NCBI GenBank assembly: GCA_958402075.1
Contig: CATXSD010000001.1
Span: 1-64,000 of the forward strand
Length of the DNA stretch: 64,000 nt
Reading direction: 5' to 3'
Source: Mediterranea massiliensis
Lineage (GTDB): Bacteria > Bacteroidota > Bacteroidia > Bacteroidales > Bacteroidaceae
This document shows positions 24,810 to 33,272 of this stretch, piece by piece. A program made the position numbers and the translations under genes. Every line of letters starts with the position of its first letter. Within the stretch, counting starts at the first letter, position 1. Under the pieces are notes generated by a model. The model ran no database searches, was not told the DNA's origin, and worked only from the letters and a program-made list of their open reading frames with translations.

Positions 24810-26114
24810 TCACTCATCGTGCAACGCCTCCGCCGGCTGTATCTTCATGGCACGGCGGGCCGGATACCATACGCCCACCACAATCATCACGGCCATCAGC
24901 AGCCACGAGAGTACAAGGGCGAGGAAAAAGCGGGAAGTATCGAAAGGAAGCTGTGTCACGTCCACCAGCTCGGCCACGCCGATATTCATCGCGATGATGG
25001 CAGCGGGCACGGCGGCCAGTGTCAACAGCAACAGTCCCTCGGCAATCAGACGCACAAAAATGCCCCGGCGCGTACTGCCCATCGCCATGCGGAGGGCCAC
25101 CTCCTTGCGGCGGTGCTGCGTGCGGAACCAGAAGGTACCGATTACACCCAGGAAGATATTGAGCAGCAGGAAGCCCAGGATGCAGAGCTGCGTCTTGACT
25201 TCATTCACATTCTCCAGCTCGTTGACATAGCGCAACTGGCTGAATGGCTGTATGTCAAGCAGGTAGGTATTGCCCACACGGTAGAGGCGGTCGGCATCGG
25301 CCATGAGCGCATCCATGAAACCGTGGTCGGCGTCAGGCGACACGCGCAAGCTCAGTTGCAGGTAGGCCGTGTTCTCGAACTGCATCATCACTTCGCGCGG
25401 AAAGTCGGTGGCGATGAAGGGCCCGCCCCACTGGTCGGCAGTCTCAAAGTGGTTCCAGCGCGTGGGCTCGGCTATGCCGGTAACGCGCAGGCGGTTGTCA
25501 CTGTCCGGGTTCCACAGGGGCAACTGACGACCCAGCAACGCCGTGGCGTCGGGCATGCCCAAGGATTCGTATTTTGCAACTGCATTACGCGACAGGATCA
25601 TCGTACCCGGCTTTAGCACAGCGGCCAGCGAGTCGGAGCTCGTGGTGCGCACCGTCCGCCCGTCGGCATCCTGCACGGCTACCCCTTGAATGCGGAACAG
25701 GCGCAGGTAGTCGGACTGAGCCAGTCGGTGCATGATGTGGACGGACACCGTATCCACGAAGACTTCAATGCCGTTGCTGCCGTCACCGTAGGGGATGCAG
25801 TTCTGTGAGATGGCCACCGCTTCCACGCCGGGACGATGACGCAGACGCTCGGCTATCTCCAGCAGGGCGTCCATGTCGTCTTCGATGGTGAGATTGGGGT
25901 CGTATAAGGCGGAGTTGGGAGTCAGCCGGTTCACCGTCAGGTTATAGCAATGTTCCGTATCGAACCCCATCGGGGCGAAATAGACACGGGCCGTCGTGCA
26001 GCACCAGTCCACGATGTACCACAACACCACGAAGACAACCAACAGTTCCAAGGCGAGGAAGAAGTTGCTCCGCCATTCATTTCGTATTTGAGTAAATATT
26101 TTCTTTTCCATCAT
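24810..26114 (-). CDS. FtsX/MacB-type ABC permease, B type (pair 5)
   Basis: A 434-residue permease. It begins MMEKKIFTQIRNEWRSNFFL, nearly the same as the pair-4 B type, so the two pairs arose by duplication. Helix 1 is at about 20-42, the periplasmic region reaches about 305, and helices 2-4 surround VALRMAMGSTRRGIFVR. The tail is RAMKIQPAEALHDE. Two ATGs in tandem (26114 and 26111) could start it. It follows its A partner after 25 bp. Confidence 0.88.
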   Translation of the reverse strand: MMEKKIFTQIRNEWRSNFFLALELLVVFVVLWYIVDWCCTTARVYFAPMGFDTEHCYNLTVNRLTPNSALYDPNLTIEDDMDALLEIAERLRHRPGVEAVAISQNCIPYGDGSNGIEVFVDTVSVHIMHRLAQSDYLRLFRIQGVAVQDADGRTVRTTSSDSLAAVLKPGTMILSRNAVAKYESLGMPDATALLGRQLPLWNPDSDNRLRVTGIAEPTRWNHFETADQWGGPFIATDFPREVMMQFENTAYLQLSLRVSPDADHGFMDALMADADRLYRVGNTYLLDIQPFSQLRYVNELENVNEVKTQLCILGFLLLNIFLGVIGTFWFRTQHRRKEVALRMAMGSTRRGIFVRLIAEGLLLLTLAAVPAAIIAMNIGVAELVDVTQLPFDTSRFFLALVLSWLLMAVMIVVGVWYPARRAMKIQPAEALHDE

Positions 26115-26139
26115 GATTGTGTTTTCCTTCTATACATCC

Positions 26140-27423
26140 TTATCCTTCCCTTCCATTGATGGCCTCCACTATGTTCATCCGCGATGCCCTCCAGGCGGGG
26201 ATACCCGCACTGAGCAGGTTCATCAGCAGGCAGAAGGCAAAAGCGGCCAGGAAAATCCACGGGCTGAGCAGTTCGCCGGCCGTCAGACTGGTCTCGCCGG
26301 ACAGATAGGCGTTGGTAGAGTTGCCGAAGAGGAAGCCGTTCAGCACGAAGGTGGCGGCATAGCTCAGCGCCAGCCCCAACAGGCCTGCCAGGCAGGTCAG
26401 CAGCAGGTTCTCCAGAAACACCTGGCGCATCAGTTCGTTGGCCGTGGCACCGAAGGCCTTGCGCACCCCGATTTCAGCCATCCGCTTCCGCATCCGCGAC
26501 AGGGTCATGCTGCTCAGGTTGATGGCAGGCACGATGAGCAGGATGAGCATCACCATCACGTAGCGCAACACTACGCCCTGCACGTCGGGCTCCTGGCTCC
26601 ACGTGCGGTAGAGGTGGGTGAACTGCGTGTCGGGCTGTCCGCGGTAGAACACCTCTACCCCATCCTGTGCATCGTTGTACTTCTGCCGCAAGCGTTCACA
26701 TTCCTCGCGGATGGCGGGGAAATCGGCGCGGCTATGTGCCAGGATGACGGCGCGCATCGGCCCCATCAGATTATATCCCCAGGTGTTGGCTTCGGCATCG
26801 CCGGCCGTGTAGGGTATCCACACCTGGGCATAAGCGTCCGTGGCCAGCATGGAGACATCGGCCACCACGCCACACACCTGAAAGTCCACGTGGTTCAGCT
26901 CCACGTGCTGTCCGCTGACGTCCGTCCGCCCGAACAGGCGGCGGGCCACCGAAGCGGCAATGACGGCACGGGGCAGGCCGCTACGCAGGTCGGCCGCCGT
27001 GAAAGGTTTGCCGTCGAGGAAGCGGAACTGAAACACCCGCCAGAAGTCTTCGTCGGTCTGCACCCTGTCGGCCGTCATCTTGGCACCGGCAGGCAGCGAG
27101 ACACGTACCTTGCCTGGATTCGATACCAGCGTGACAGCCTCGGCCGTAGTCAGCGTCTTGAAGCATTCGCGGCCGGTCTGCACCGACATGCTCGAATTGG
27201 CGGAACTGCCGCTCAGGTCGCCCTTGGCGCGGTAGGACATGTTGGGCACGTAGAGCGAACGGCTGCGGTTCACCTCCGGCTCGCAGTCGGCCACCCGTAC
27301 CCGCAGGGTGATGACGATGACCATAATCATGCAGATGGACGACGCTGTGCCCAACACGGATATCCAGCTGATAACAGGATTCTCGCGCAGGTGGTAAAGG
27401 GCCTGTTGGAAGTAGAGCCTCAT
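26140..27423 (-). CDS. FtsX/MacB-type ABC permease, A type (pair 5)
   Basis: A 427-residue permease when started at 27423 (MRLYFQQALYHLRENPVISW), which aligns with the starts of the other A-type proteins. The frame is open for 29 more residues upstream (to 27510), and an ATG at 27480 is possible. Helix 1 at about 15-38, large periplasmic domain, then VPAINLSSMTLSRMRKRMAE and IGVRKAFGATANELMRQ with the last helices. The tail PAWRASRMNIVEAINGREG is shared with pair 4. Array A lies just upstream. Confidence 0.86.
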   Translation of the reverse strand: MRLYFQQALYHLRENPVISWISVLGTASSICMIMVIVITLRVRVADCEPEVNRSRSLYVPNMSYRAKGDLSGSSANSSMSVQTGRECFKTLTTAEAVTLVSNPGKVRVSLPAGAKMTADRVQTDEDFWRVFQFRFLDGKPFTAADLRSGLPRAVIAASVARRLFGRTDVSGQHVELNHVDFQVCGVVADVSMLATDAYAQVWIPYTAGDAEANTWGYNLMGPMRAVILAHSRADFPAIREECERLRQKYNDAQDGVEVFYRGQPDTQFTHLYRTWSQEPDVQGVVLRYVMVMLILLIVPAINLSSMTLSRMRKRMAEIGVRKAFGATANELMRQVFLENLLLTCLAGLLGLALSYAATFVLNGFLFGNSTNAYLSGETSLTAGELLSPWIFLAAFAFCLLMNLLSAGIPAWRASRMNIVEAINGREG

Positions 27424-27572
27424 CCTCGCCCCTTCTCCCAAGAAAAGAGGAAGGCGGGAAGTATGGAAAGTTTGTTTCATTTTACACGTTTCATTATGTG
27501 AATCACTCAATTTTCACTCGTTCAAGACGGCGGTTCTGTCACCTCTTACGCAATTGACAAGCAACAACAAAG

Positions 27573-27724
27573 CAGTTTATTTTTGGTTTACTCGTATTAA
27601 ACAACCAGTTTACTCGTATTAAACTATCAGTTTACCCGTTTTAAACCATCAGTTTACCCGTTTTAAACCATCAGTTTATCCGTATTAAACTGACAGTTTA
27701 TCCACACTAAACCAAAATAAACTG
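27573..27724. repeat. Array A: six 22-bp palindromic units with inverted outer arms
   Basis: Units start with GTTTA at 27586, 27608, 27630, 27652, 27674 and 27696, an exact 22-bp period. The inner units read GTTTA-cccgttt-TAAAC, a small palindrome, with a variable centre and a short linker. The array is bounded by CAGTTTATTTTTGGTTTA (27573-27590) and its inverse TAAACCAAAATAAACTG (27708-27724). It begins 11 bp past the stop of the pair-4 B permease on the reverse strand and fills most of the 312-bp gap to pair 5. No promoter is obvious inside. The period is not a multiple of three, so it is not coding. Confidence 0.92.
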
Positions 27725-27735
27725 CTCATGGCTTC

Positions 27736-28992
27736 TTACTCATCGTGCAACGCCTCCGCCGGCTGTACCTTCATGGCACGGCGGGCAGGAAGCCCAATGC
27801 CGATGCCTATCATGGCAGCGATGAGGACAAACGTAGCGGCGACACAGAAGGCCAGACGCGACCACTCCAACGTAGTGCCGTTGCGCCAGCTGTTCAACTC
27901 GAAGTGGGCCATCACGATGTCGATAATGACGGCAGGCACGGTGACGATCAGCAACAGGAAGATGCCTTCGCTCATCAGTCGGCCGAACACCGCACCGTCC
28001 GTGGCACCCATCGCCTTGTGCAGGGCAATCTCGCCGCGCCGTTGCTGCGTGCGGAACCAGAAGGTGCCGAGCAGCCCCAGGAAGATGTTGAGCAGCAGGA
28101 AGCCCATGCCCACGAAGAAGTTGCGCATCTCGCTGGCATAATATTTCTGATAACTGTGGCGGATGTTCCTGAAGCTCTTGATGTCACTGATGTAGAGATT
28201 GCCTATGCGGAACTGTTTCTCGCTGTCGGCCTTCAGGTTCTCCATAAAGTTCTGGTCCCGGTCGGCACGGACGCGGACGCAGAGCTCGCGGTCGGCGCTC
28301 CACCACACATCGCCAAACATATTCATATTATATACCATGGAATAACTGAAAGATGCCTGGCTGTAATCGTCGTAACGCACATTTTGCAAGGCAGCCCCCA
28401 GCCGATACGTCTGAGTTGTGTCCCCGAACAGGTGAAATTCATTCTTGCCTACCAACGATGTCATCGAAATGCCGTACTTGCTCAACAGGTTGTCCGAAGC
28501 CAGGAAGTCGCCCCGCTCCAATATTTCAGCCAGCTGTTCAGGCGTCTCGCCACGCGCCCCCCGGTAGCGAAACACACGCACGAAGTCGGGCGTCACAATG
28601 CGGCGGATAGTCCAGTAGGGAGAAGTCATGGTATCACAACGCACTACTTCTGTCCCATTGCTCCCATTATAAGGATAAGAGCTTTGTGACAGGCTCACCA
28701 CCTCTACCTCGGGGCGGCGGCGCAAGCGCTCCACCAGTTCACGTACCTCGTCGCTTTGCTTGTGGGTATCGCTATAGGGTGTATAATCAGGACTCTTGTC
28801 GGTGAGCACGCCCATATTGATCAGGTAGCAATGCTCCGTGTCGAAGCCGCGTGGCTCCAGATAGGTGGCCAGGCGGCAGTAGAGCAGGTCGATGATGTAC
28901 CACATCACCACGCTCACCACCAGCAACTCCAGCGCCAGCCACAGATTGCTGCGCCATTCGTTTCGTATTTGGGTAAATAGTTTCTTGTTCAT
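27736..28992 (-). CDS. FtsX/MacB-type ABC permease, B type (pair 4)
   Basis: A 418-residue permease started at 28992 (MNKKLFTQIRNEWRSNLWLA), which matches the start of the pair-5 B type. The frame runs open 19 residues further up but would then overlap pair-4 A. Helix 1 at about 19-40, periplasmic domain, then GFLLLNIFLGLLGTFWFR and IALHKAMGATDGAVFGR near the end. The tail is RAMKVQPAEALHDE. It is followed after 11 bp by array A. Confidence 0.88.
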   Translation of the reverse strand: MNKKLFTQIRNEWRSNLWLALELLVVSVVMWYIIDLLYCRLATYLEPRGFDTEHCYLINMGVLTDKSPDYTPYSDTHKQSDEVRELVERLRRRPEVEVVSLSQSSYPYNGSNGTEVVRCDTMTSPYWTIRRIVTPDFVRVFRYRGARGETPEQLAEILERGDFLASDNLLSKYGISMTSLVGKNEFHLFGDTTQTYRLGAALQNVRYDDYSQASFSYSMVYNMNMFGDVWWSADRELCVRVRADRDQNFMENLKADSEKQFRIGNLYISDIKSFRNIRHSYQKYYASEMRNFFVGMGFLLLNIFLGLLGTFWFRTQQRRGEIALHKAMGATDGAVFGRLMSEGIFLLLIVTVPAVIIDIVMAHFELNSWRNGTTLEWSRLAFCVAATFVLIAAMIGIGIGLPARRAMKVQPAEALHDE

Positions 28993-29017
28993 ATTTTCTT
29001 TTTTCTTATCCACTTGA

Positions 29018-30310
29018 TTAATGTGACTTCCCGTTAATCGCCTCCACAATATTCATCCGCGACGCCCGCCAGGCAGGAATGCCGGTACTGAGCAGGTTGA
29101 GCACGAAGCAGAAGAGCAACGCCCAGCCGAAGGTAGAGGCATGTATCAGGATGGAAGCATCGACCACAGGCGGATTGAGCGAAGTTGTCCAGTCCTGCGC
29201 AAAGAGGGTATCACCGAACAGAAAGGCAAAAAGCAGGCTGATTATCAGCCCCAACACGCCGGCCAGCAGGGTGACGATGAAGTTTTCGCTTAATATCTGT
29301 CCCAGCAGCTCCATGCGCGTACAGCCGAAGGCACGGCGCACCCCGATCTCCGCCACGCGGCGGCGCAGGCGGCTCTGTGTCATGCTGCTCAGGTTGATGG
29401 CAGGCACGATGAGCAGGATGAGGAAGATGATGAAACGCGTCCGGCGGGCAGCCGTCACATCCGGCTCTACATTGGCACCGGCTGTCAGGGCATTCTTCTC
29501 CTGGTCGTAGGGACGGTTGCGGTTGATGATTTGATAACCGTTCTCGTCTATCACCTTATTGAATTCGTCCAACCGGCGACCGGCCTCCTCGCGGATGGCG
29601 GGGAAGTCGCTGCGGTCGCGCGCCAGGATGGTGCAACTCATGTCACCCATCAGGCCGTTGCACCACGTATTGTTCACCTGGTCGGTCGAAGTATAGGGAA
29701 TCCACACCTGCGCATAGGCCGTCGAAGCCAGCGTCGATACGTCCTTCACCACGCCGCACACCCGATAGGGCGCATGGGCCAGCAGGAATTCTTTTCCCGC
29801 TGCCTTCGTCGTGCCGAACAGCAGGCGCGCCACGCTTTCGGTAATGACCGCCACCGGCCGACCGGCATCGAACGTGGCCTGGTCGAAAGGCTTGCCGTCG
29901 GTAAAGGCGAAGTCGAACACCGTCCAGAACTGGCTGTCCGTCTCGCGCACATCGACCGCCGTAGCGGGCTGGCCGGGCAGGCTGACCGGCTGGGGCATAG
30001 CATAAACCTTATAAATGGTGATGGCCTCGGGCGTCGTCAGCTTGCCGTAGATTTCTTTCAGCGAAGCTGCACTCCACGGACCGTTGCTGTTATTGTCTCC
30101 CCACGCTTCGTTGGTGATGCTGCCCCACTTCACGTGCAGGAAGCGGTCGCGGTTGCTTTCGGGCGCAAAAGGCTCGATTTGCACCTGCTGCATCATCACT
30201 ACCAGCATGATGAGGAAGATGGAAAGGGCCGTACCCGCCACCGTCACCCCGCTGATGAGCGGCTGCTGGCGGAGCTGTGCCCAAGCTTGTTGAAAATATT
30301 GTTTGATCAT
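29018..30310 (-). CDS. FtsX/MacB-type ABC permease, A type (pair 4)
   Basis: A 430-residue permease starting MIKQYFQQAWAQLRQQPLIS. Helix 1 (about 19-42, VTVAGTALSIFLIMLVVMM), a periplasmic domain to about 290, then VPAINLSSMTQSRLRRRVAE, IGVRRAFGCTRMELLGQ and the closing helices. The tail RASRMNIVEAINGKSH is shared with pair 5. It lies downstream of the ATPase and GIN-domain genes. Confidence 0.88.
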   Translation of the reverse strand: MIKQYFQQAWAQLRQQPLISGVTVAGTALSIFLIMLVVMMQQVQIEPFAPESNRDRFLHVKWGSITNEAWGDNNSNGPWSAASLKEIYGKLTTPEAITIYKVYAMPQPVSLPGQPATAVDVRETDSQFWTVFDFAFTDGKPFDQATFDAGRPVAVITESVARLLFGTTKAAGKEFLLAHAPYRVCGVVKDVSTLASTAYAQVWIPYTSTDQVNNTWCNGLMGDMSCTILARDRSDFPAIREEAGRRLDEFNKVIDENGYQIINRNRPYDQEKNALTAGANVEPDVTAARRTRFIIFLILLIVPAINLSSMTQSRLRRRVAEIGVRRAFGCTRMELLGQILSENFIVTLLAGVLGLIISLLFAFLFGDTLFAQDWTTSLNPPVVDASILIHASTFGWALLFCFVLNLLSTGIPAWRASRMNIVEAINGKSH

Positions 30311-30312
30311 CT

Positions 30313-30414
30313 TTTTAATGAAGAATTATGAATGAAGAATGAAGAATTATGGATAAGAAAGGAAGCATCGGTAGCCCCGATTCTTCATTCCTCATTCTTC
30401 ATTCTTAATTTTTA
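30313..30414. repeat. Inverted repeat of GAATGAAGAAT-type text
   Basis: Left arm with GAATGAAGAATGAAGAAT (about 30330-30348) and right arm with ATTCTTCATTC (30379 onward) repeated, separated by about 30 bases. The right arm runs into the coding end of the GIN-domain gene and supplies its last residues and stop. A similar single-arm text (TTCTTCATTTTTCATTC) lies at 44391-44425. Confidence 0.6.
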
Positions 30415-31015
30415 ATCGTTTCGTATTCAAACTGCCGATGCCGCTGCGCGACACATCGGCCTCACCGGCACTGCCTCTCAGTTCCAGGCTGCCTACGCCA
30501 CCCATACGGGCTTTCAGGTAGTCGCAATCGACGTTCACCTCGGCATCGCCCACTCCGTTCAGGCTGACGGTGAAGCGGTGGCAGGTCAGGTCGGCCACCT
30601 CGGCAGAGCCTACACCATTGATGCGAAGCGTGAAGTCGTCCAACTTCAAGGGTTCCTTACACTCCAGGCTACCCACACCAGTCAGCTCAACTGCCTCCAG
30701 CGTGGGAGCGGTGACATAGAGCTTCAGGCTGTTTATGTTCTTGACGGACTTTTCTCCCTTCTTGAAACTGATAACCAAGTAGCCGTTCTTCACCTCAGTG
30801 GTGGTGAGCTTCACCCATTTCTCCTTGCCCTCCAGGCGGAGCGAACAGTCATCGCCCTGCGTGAAAATGACATTGGCTACCGACGTTATCCTGATAGATG
30901 AGAAATCGTCCACCTTGCGCACTTCGCTCACTTGTTCATTTTGTGCCAACGCACCGACCGCTCCGGCAAAAGCCAGGACCAGTGCAACGATAATCCCTAT
31001 GATGTTTGTTTTCAT
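30392..31015 (-). CDS. GIN-domain (DUF2807) exported protein
   Basis: A 207-residue protein started at 31015 (MKTNIIGIIVALVLAFAGAV), with a signal peptide cut near ALAQ/N. The rest is a putative auto-transporter adhesin head GIN domain: repeated LxxxGVGS-type turns (TGVGSLECK, NGVGSAEVADL, NGVGDAEV, GGVGSLELRG, SGIGSLNTK) forming a right-handed beta-helix, probably periplasmic or surface-facing. Its last nine codons fall in an intergenic inverted repeat, so the C-terminus KRLKIKNEE may be an acquired tail. It is next to the ATPase inside the permease array. GIN proteins often accompany envelope regulatory operons, and the role here is unknown. Confidence 0.82.
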   Translation of the reverse strand: MKTNIIGIIVALVLAFAGAVGALAQNEQVSEVRKVDDFSSIRITSVANVIFTQGDDCSLRLEGKEKWVKLTTTEVKNGYLVISFKKGEKSVKNINSLKLYVTAPTLEAVELTGVGSLECKEPLKLDDFTLRINGVGSAEVADLTCHRFTVSLNGVGDAEVNVDCDYLKARMGGVGSLELRGSAGEADVSRSGIGSLNTKRLKIKNEE

Positions 31016-31047
31016 TCTTCTGTAGTTTTGTTCAACCATAACCTGTC

Positions 31048-31719
31048 TTATCCTATCTGACGACCGTCGAAGAACTGAACGGTGCGGCTGGTCAGTTTGG
31101 CCTGCTCGCCGTTGTGCGTTACCATCACGATGGTACGTCCGTCATTGTAGTTCAACTGGTGCAGCAGTTCCATGACTTCGGCACCCATCTTCGAGTCCAG
31201 GTTACCGGTCGGTTCGTCGGCCAGGATGATTTCGGGATTACCGATAATGGCACGGGCAATGGCCACACGCTGGCATTGACCACCGGAGAGCTGTGTGGGC
31301 ATGTGGCGCATACGATGCGTCATACCTACCTTTTCGAGCACCTCTTCGGCCAGGCGGCGGCGTTCCTTGGCCGACACCTTGCGGTAGAGCAACGGCAGTT
31401 CCACGTTGTCCAGCACGTTGAGCGAGTTGATCAGATGGAACGACTGGAAGACGAAGCCCAGTGTCTTGTTACGGAAGGCTGCCAGTTCCTTGTCCTTCAT
31501 GCCTTCCACACGGGTACCGGCAATCTCGATGGTACCGCTGGTAGGCGTGTCGAGCAGGCCCATGATGTTGAGCAAGGTAGACTTGCCACAGCCCGAAGGC
31601 CCCATGATACTGAGGAATTCACCCTTCTCTACAGTCAGGTTTACATTTTCCAACGCTTGTGTTTCAATCTCGTCTGTACGGTAAATCTTGTTGATACCAG
31701 TTAATTTGATCATGTCCAT
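31048..31719 (-). CDS. ABC transporter ATP-binding protein, MacB/LolD type (the only one in the array)
   Basis: A 223-residue ATPase with Walker A GPSGCGKSTLLN (about 40-51), Q-loop near VFQSFHLINSLN, signature LSGGQCQRVAIARA (about 143), Walker B EIILADEPTGNLDS and the H-loop VMVTHNGEQ. The FxxFHLI-type text is characteristic of the MacB/LolD/FtsE branch. It is the sole ATPase for twelve permeases, so it probably pairs with all six A+B sets. It has its own sigma-54 promoter and is followed by the GIN-domain gene after 32 bp. Confidence 0.95.
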   Translation of the reverse strand: MDMIKLTGINKIYRTDEIETQALENVNLTVEKGEFLSIMGPSGCGKSTLLNIMGLLDTPTSGTIEIAGTRVEGMKDKELAAFRNKTLGFVFQSFHLINSLNVLDNVELPLLYRKVSAKERRRLAEEVLEKVGMTHRMRHMPTQLSGGQCQRVAIARAIIGNPEIILADEPTGNLDSKMGAEVMELLHQLNYNDGRTIVMVTHNGEQAKLTSRTVQFFDGRQIG

Positions 31720-31757
31720 AATTGTATGTTGTTTATAGTTATTGTATTCTTTGTTTT

Positions 31758-31858
31758 CACCACAGAGGACACAGAGTTCTCTGTTTTACCACAGATTACT
31801 CAGATGAACACAGATGACAATTTAAATCTGTGCCCATCTGTGTAATCTGTGGTGAACT
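31758..31858. repeat. Nested CACCACAG palindrome, copy 1
   Basis: Outer text CACCACAGAGGACACAGAG is followed by an inverted repeat with arms ACCACAGATTACTCAGATG (31788 onward) and CATCTGTGTAATCTGTGGT (ending 31853). It lies between the sigma-54 promoter and the ATPase start, so it would be a long hairpin in the 5' leader of the ATPase mRNA. Two more copies are at 40123 and 46059. Confidence 0.85.
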
Positions 31859-31861
31859 TAA

Positions 31862-31877
31862 TTCAAAAGTCGTGCCA
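31862..31877 (-). promoter_or_regulatory. Sigma-54 promoter before the ATPase gene
   Basis: On the reverse strand TGGCACG-ACTT-TTGAA fits the RpoN consensus TGGCACG-N4-TTGC(A/T), with the invariant GG and one change in the -12 element (GA for GC). It would start a transcript near 31850, about 130 bases before the ATPase ATG. Confidence 0.65.
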
Positions 31878-31919
31878 AAATCAGCTGCCACTGATTATCT
31901 GCACTTTAGCCAAAAGCAG

Positions 31920-31939
31920 AGTGTCCGAAAATGAACACT
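31920..31939. promoter_or_regulatory. Probable enhancer-binding-protein site upstream of sigma-54 promoter 2
   Basis: AGTGTCCGAAAATGAACACT shares 16 of 20 bases with the perfect palindrome at 41732-41751 and lies 43 bp upstream of the -24 element, almost the same distance as there (44). A further TGTCCG is at 31941-31946 and CGGAC at 31954-31958. Confidence 0.6.
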
Positions 31940-31962
31940 CTGTCCGATTTTGGCGGACGCTT

Positions 31963-33267
31963 TCACTCGTCCCTCAGCGCTTCGGTGGGAGCAATGCTGC
32001 TGATGCGGCGGGCCGGGATATAAATACCCACCAGCACCACAACCAGCAGAATGAGGTAGATGATGAGCGACACGATGGCAAAGTGCTGCCCGAAGTGGGC
32101 TACCCAGCAGGGCATGGTACTCTTCATCCAGGCGCTGCCCTTGCTCAGCCCCTCGCTGAGCCCGTATTGCAGGTAGAGGAAGCAGCCTATCAGGGTAGCT
32201 ATCGTCGTGAGCACCACACCTTCGCCCAGCAACTGGAGCCGGATGCGGCGCGGCGTAGCACCGTAGGACAGCATGATGCCCACCTCCTCGCGCCGTGTGC
32301 GGGTCTGCAGCCAGAAGGTGCCGATGACACCCAGACAAAGGTTGACGAGGAAGAACAGGGCCACGCTCAGGTTGCGGCGATAGAGCGAAGTGGAGCTATA
32401 GAACTCACCTGAAGAAATGAGGTCGTCGTACGACTGAAGCTCACGGGCATAGAGGTTGCCCACCCGCATCTCGCGAAGCATCCACGGACGGAACTCATGC
32501 AGGAAGCGGTCCATGCTGACGCCCTCCTTCAAACGGATAACTACATGCATATCACTCACACTGGAAAGAATATCGGGATGCAATATCGGCTCGAAGGCGA
32601 CAGGAACAGGACGACAGTCATTGGTGTACTTGAAAGTTCCTACCGCACCTACCACAACGGGCAAATAGAGCGTATCCGTCTCATTCGTCATCCAGCAACG
32701 CAGATTCTTGTTGTAAACACGGGTGTGAAACAAGGCTTCCTGTGCATACTCACTCAATACAACATTCATCCCGCCATACGTATGGTCCGACAATTCTTCG
32801 GGCGTCATGCTGCCCTGCACGGGCCTGAAGCCGAATGTTTCAAAGAAATGGGTATGTGGCAGAAACTCAACATACATAAGGTCGAGTCCCACTGTATCAC
32901 CTTCTGCCATCAGGGTGGAAGTACTGCTTCCTTGCGAACCGGGATATATGAAAGAAAGTACGGGAGTGGCCTGCTCTACATCGGGATGCTGGCGGGCACG
33001 TTCCACGATATTCAGATACGCCTGCATCAGCGAAGCAGAGTCGGTAGCCTGGGCATCATAGCCCGGCGCCTGCGGTTGCAACATACCGACGGACACCATG
33101 CAGAGGCGGTCGGCATCGTAGCCAAGCGGAAGGTGACGGTCGTAGGTCACCACAATAACAGGATCGAAGATAATCCAGGAAAGGACAGCGACCAGTATCA
33201 GTTCGGCCAGCAGCCAGCCGTTGCGGCGCCGGCGGGTCCATAGGGTTTTAAGAATGAGTCTGAACAT
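31963..33267 (-). CDS. FtsX/MacB-type ABC permease, B type (pair 3)
   Basis: A 434-residue permease starting MFRLILKTLWTRRRRNGWLL. Helix 1 at about 18-38, then a periplasmic domain with GYDADRLCMVSVG and TDSASLMQAYLNIV, which is nearly repeated in the pair-2 B type. Helices 2-4 follow SVALFFLVNLCLGVIGTFW, with GIMLSYGATPRRIRLQ as the coupling segment. The tail is RRISSIAPTEALRDE. It is the last gene before sigma-54 promoter 2. Confidence 0.88.
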   Translation of the reverse strand: MFRLILKTLWTRRRRNGWLLAELILVAVLSWIIFDPVIVVTYDRHLPLGYDADRLCMVSVGMLQPQAPGYDAQATDSASLMQAYLNIVERARQHPDVEQATPVLSFIYPGSQGSSTSTLMAEGDTVGLDLMYVEFLPHTHFFETFGFRPVQGSMTPEELSDHTYGGMNVVLSEYAQEALFHTRVYNKNLRCWMTNETDTLYLPVVVGAVGTFKYTNDCRPVPVAFEPILHPDILSSVSDMHVVIRLKEGVSMDRFLHEFRPWMLREMRVGNLYARELQSYDDLISSGEFYSSTSLYRRNLSVALFFLVNLCLGVIGTFWLQTRTRREEVGIMLSYGATPRRIRLQLLGEGVVLTTIATLIGCFLYLQYGLSEGLSKGSAWMKSTMPCWVAHFGQHFAIVSLIIYLILLVVVLVGIYIPARRISSIAPTEALRDE

Positions 33268-33272
33268 AATGC

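Noticed and set aside
27573..27724. Regularly spaced repeats that might be a CRISPR array
   Set aside because: The units are contiguous 22-bp near-copies with no unique spacers, and there are no cas genes in the window. Arrays B, C and D fail in the same way.
27573..27724. Invertible promoter flanked by inverted arms
   Set aside because: The arms are inverse copies, but no promoter box is found between them and no invertase gene is nearby. Kept as a repeat only.
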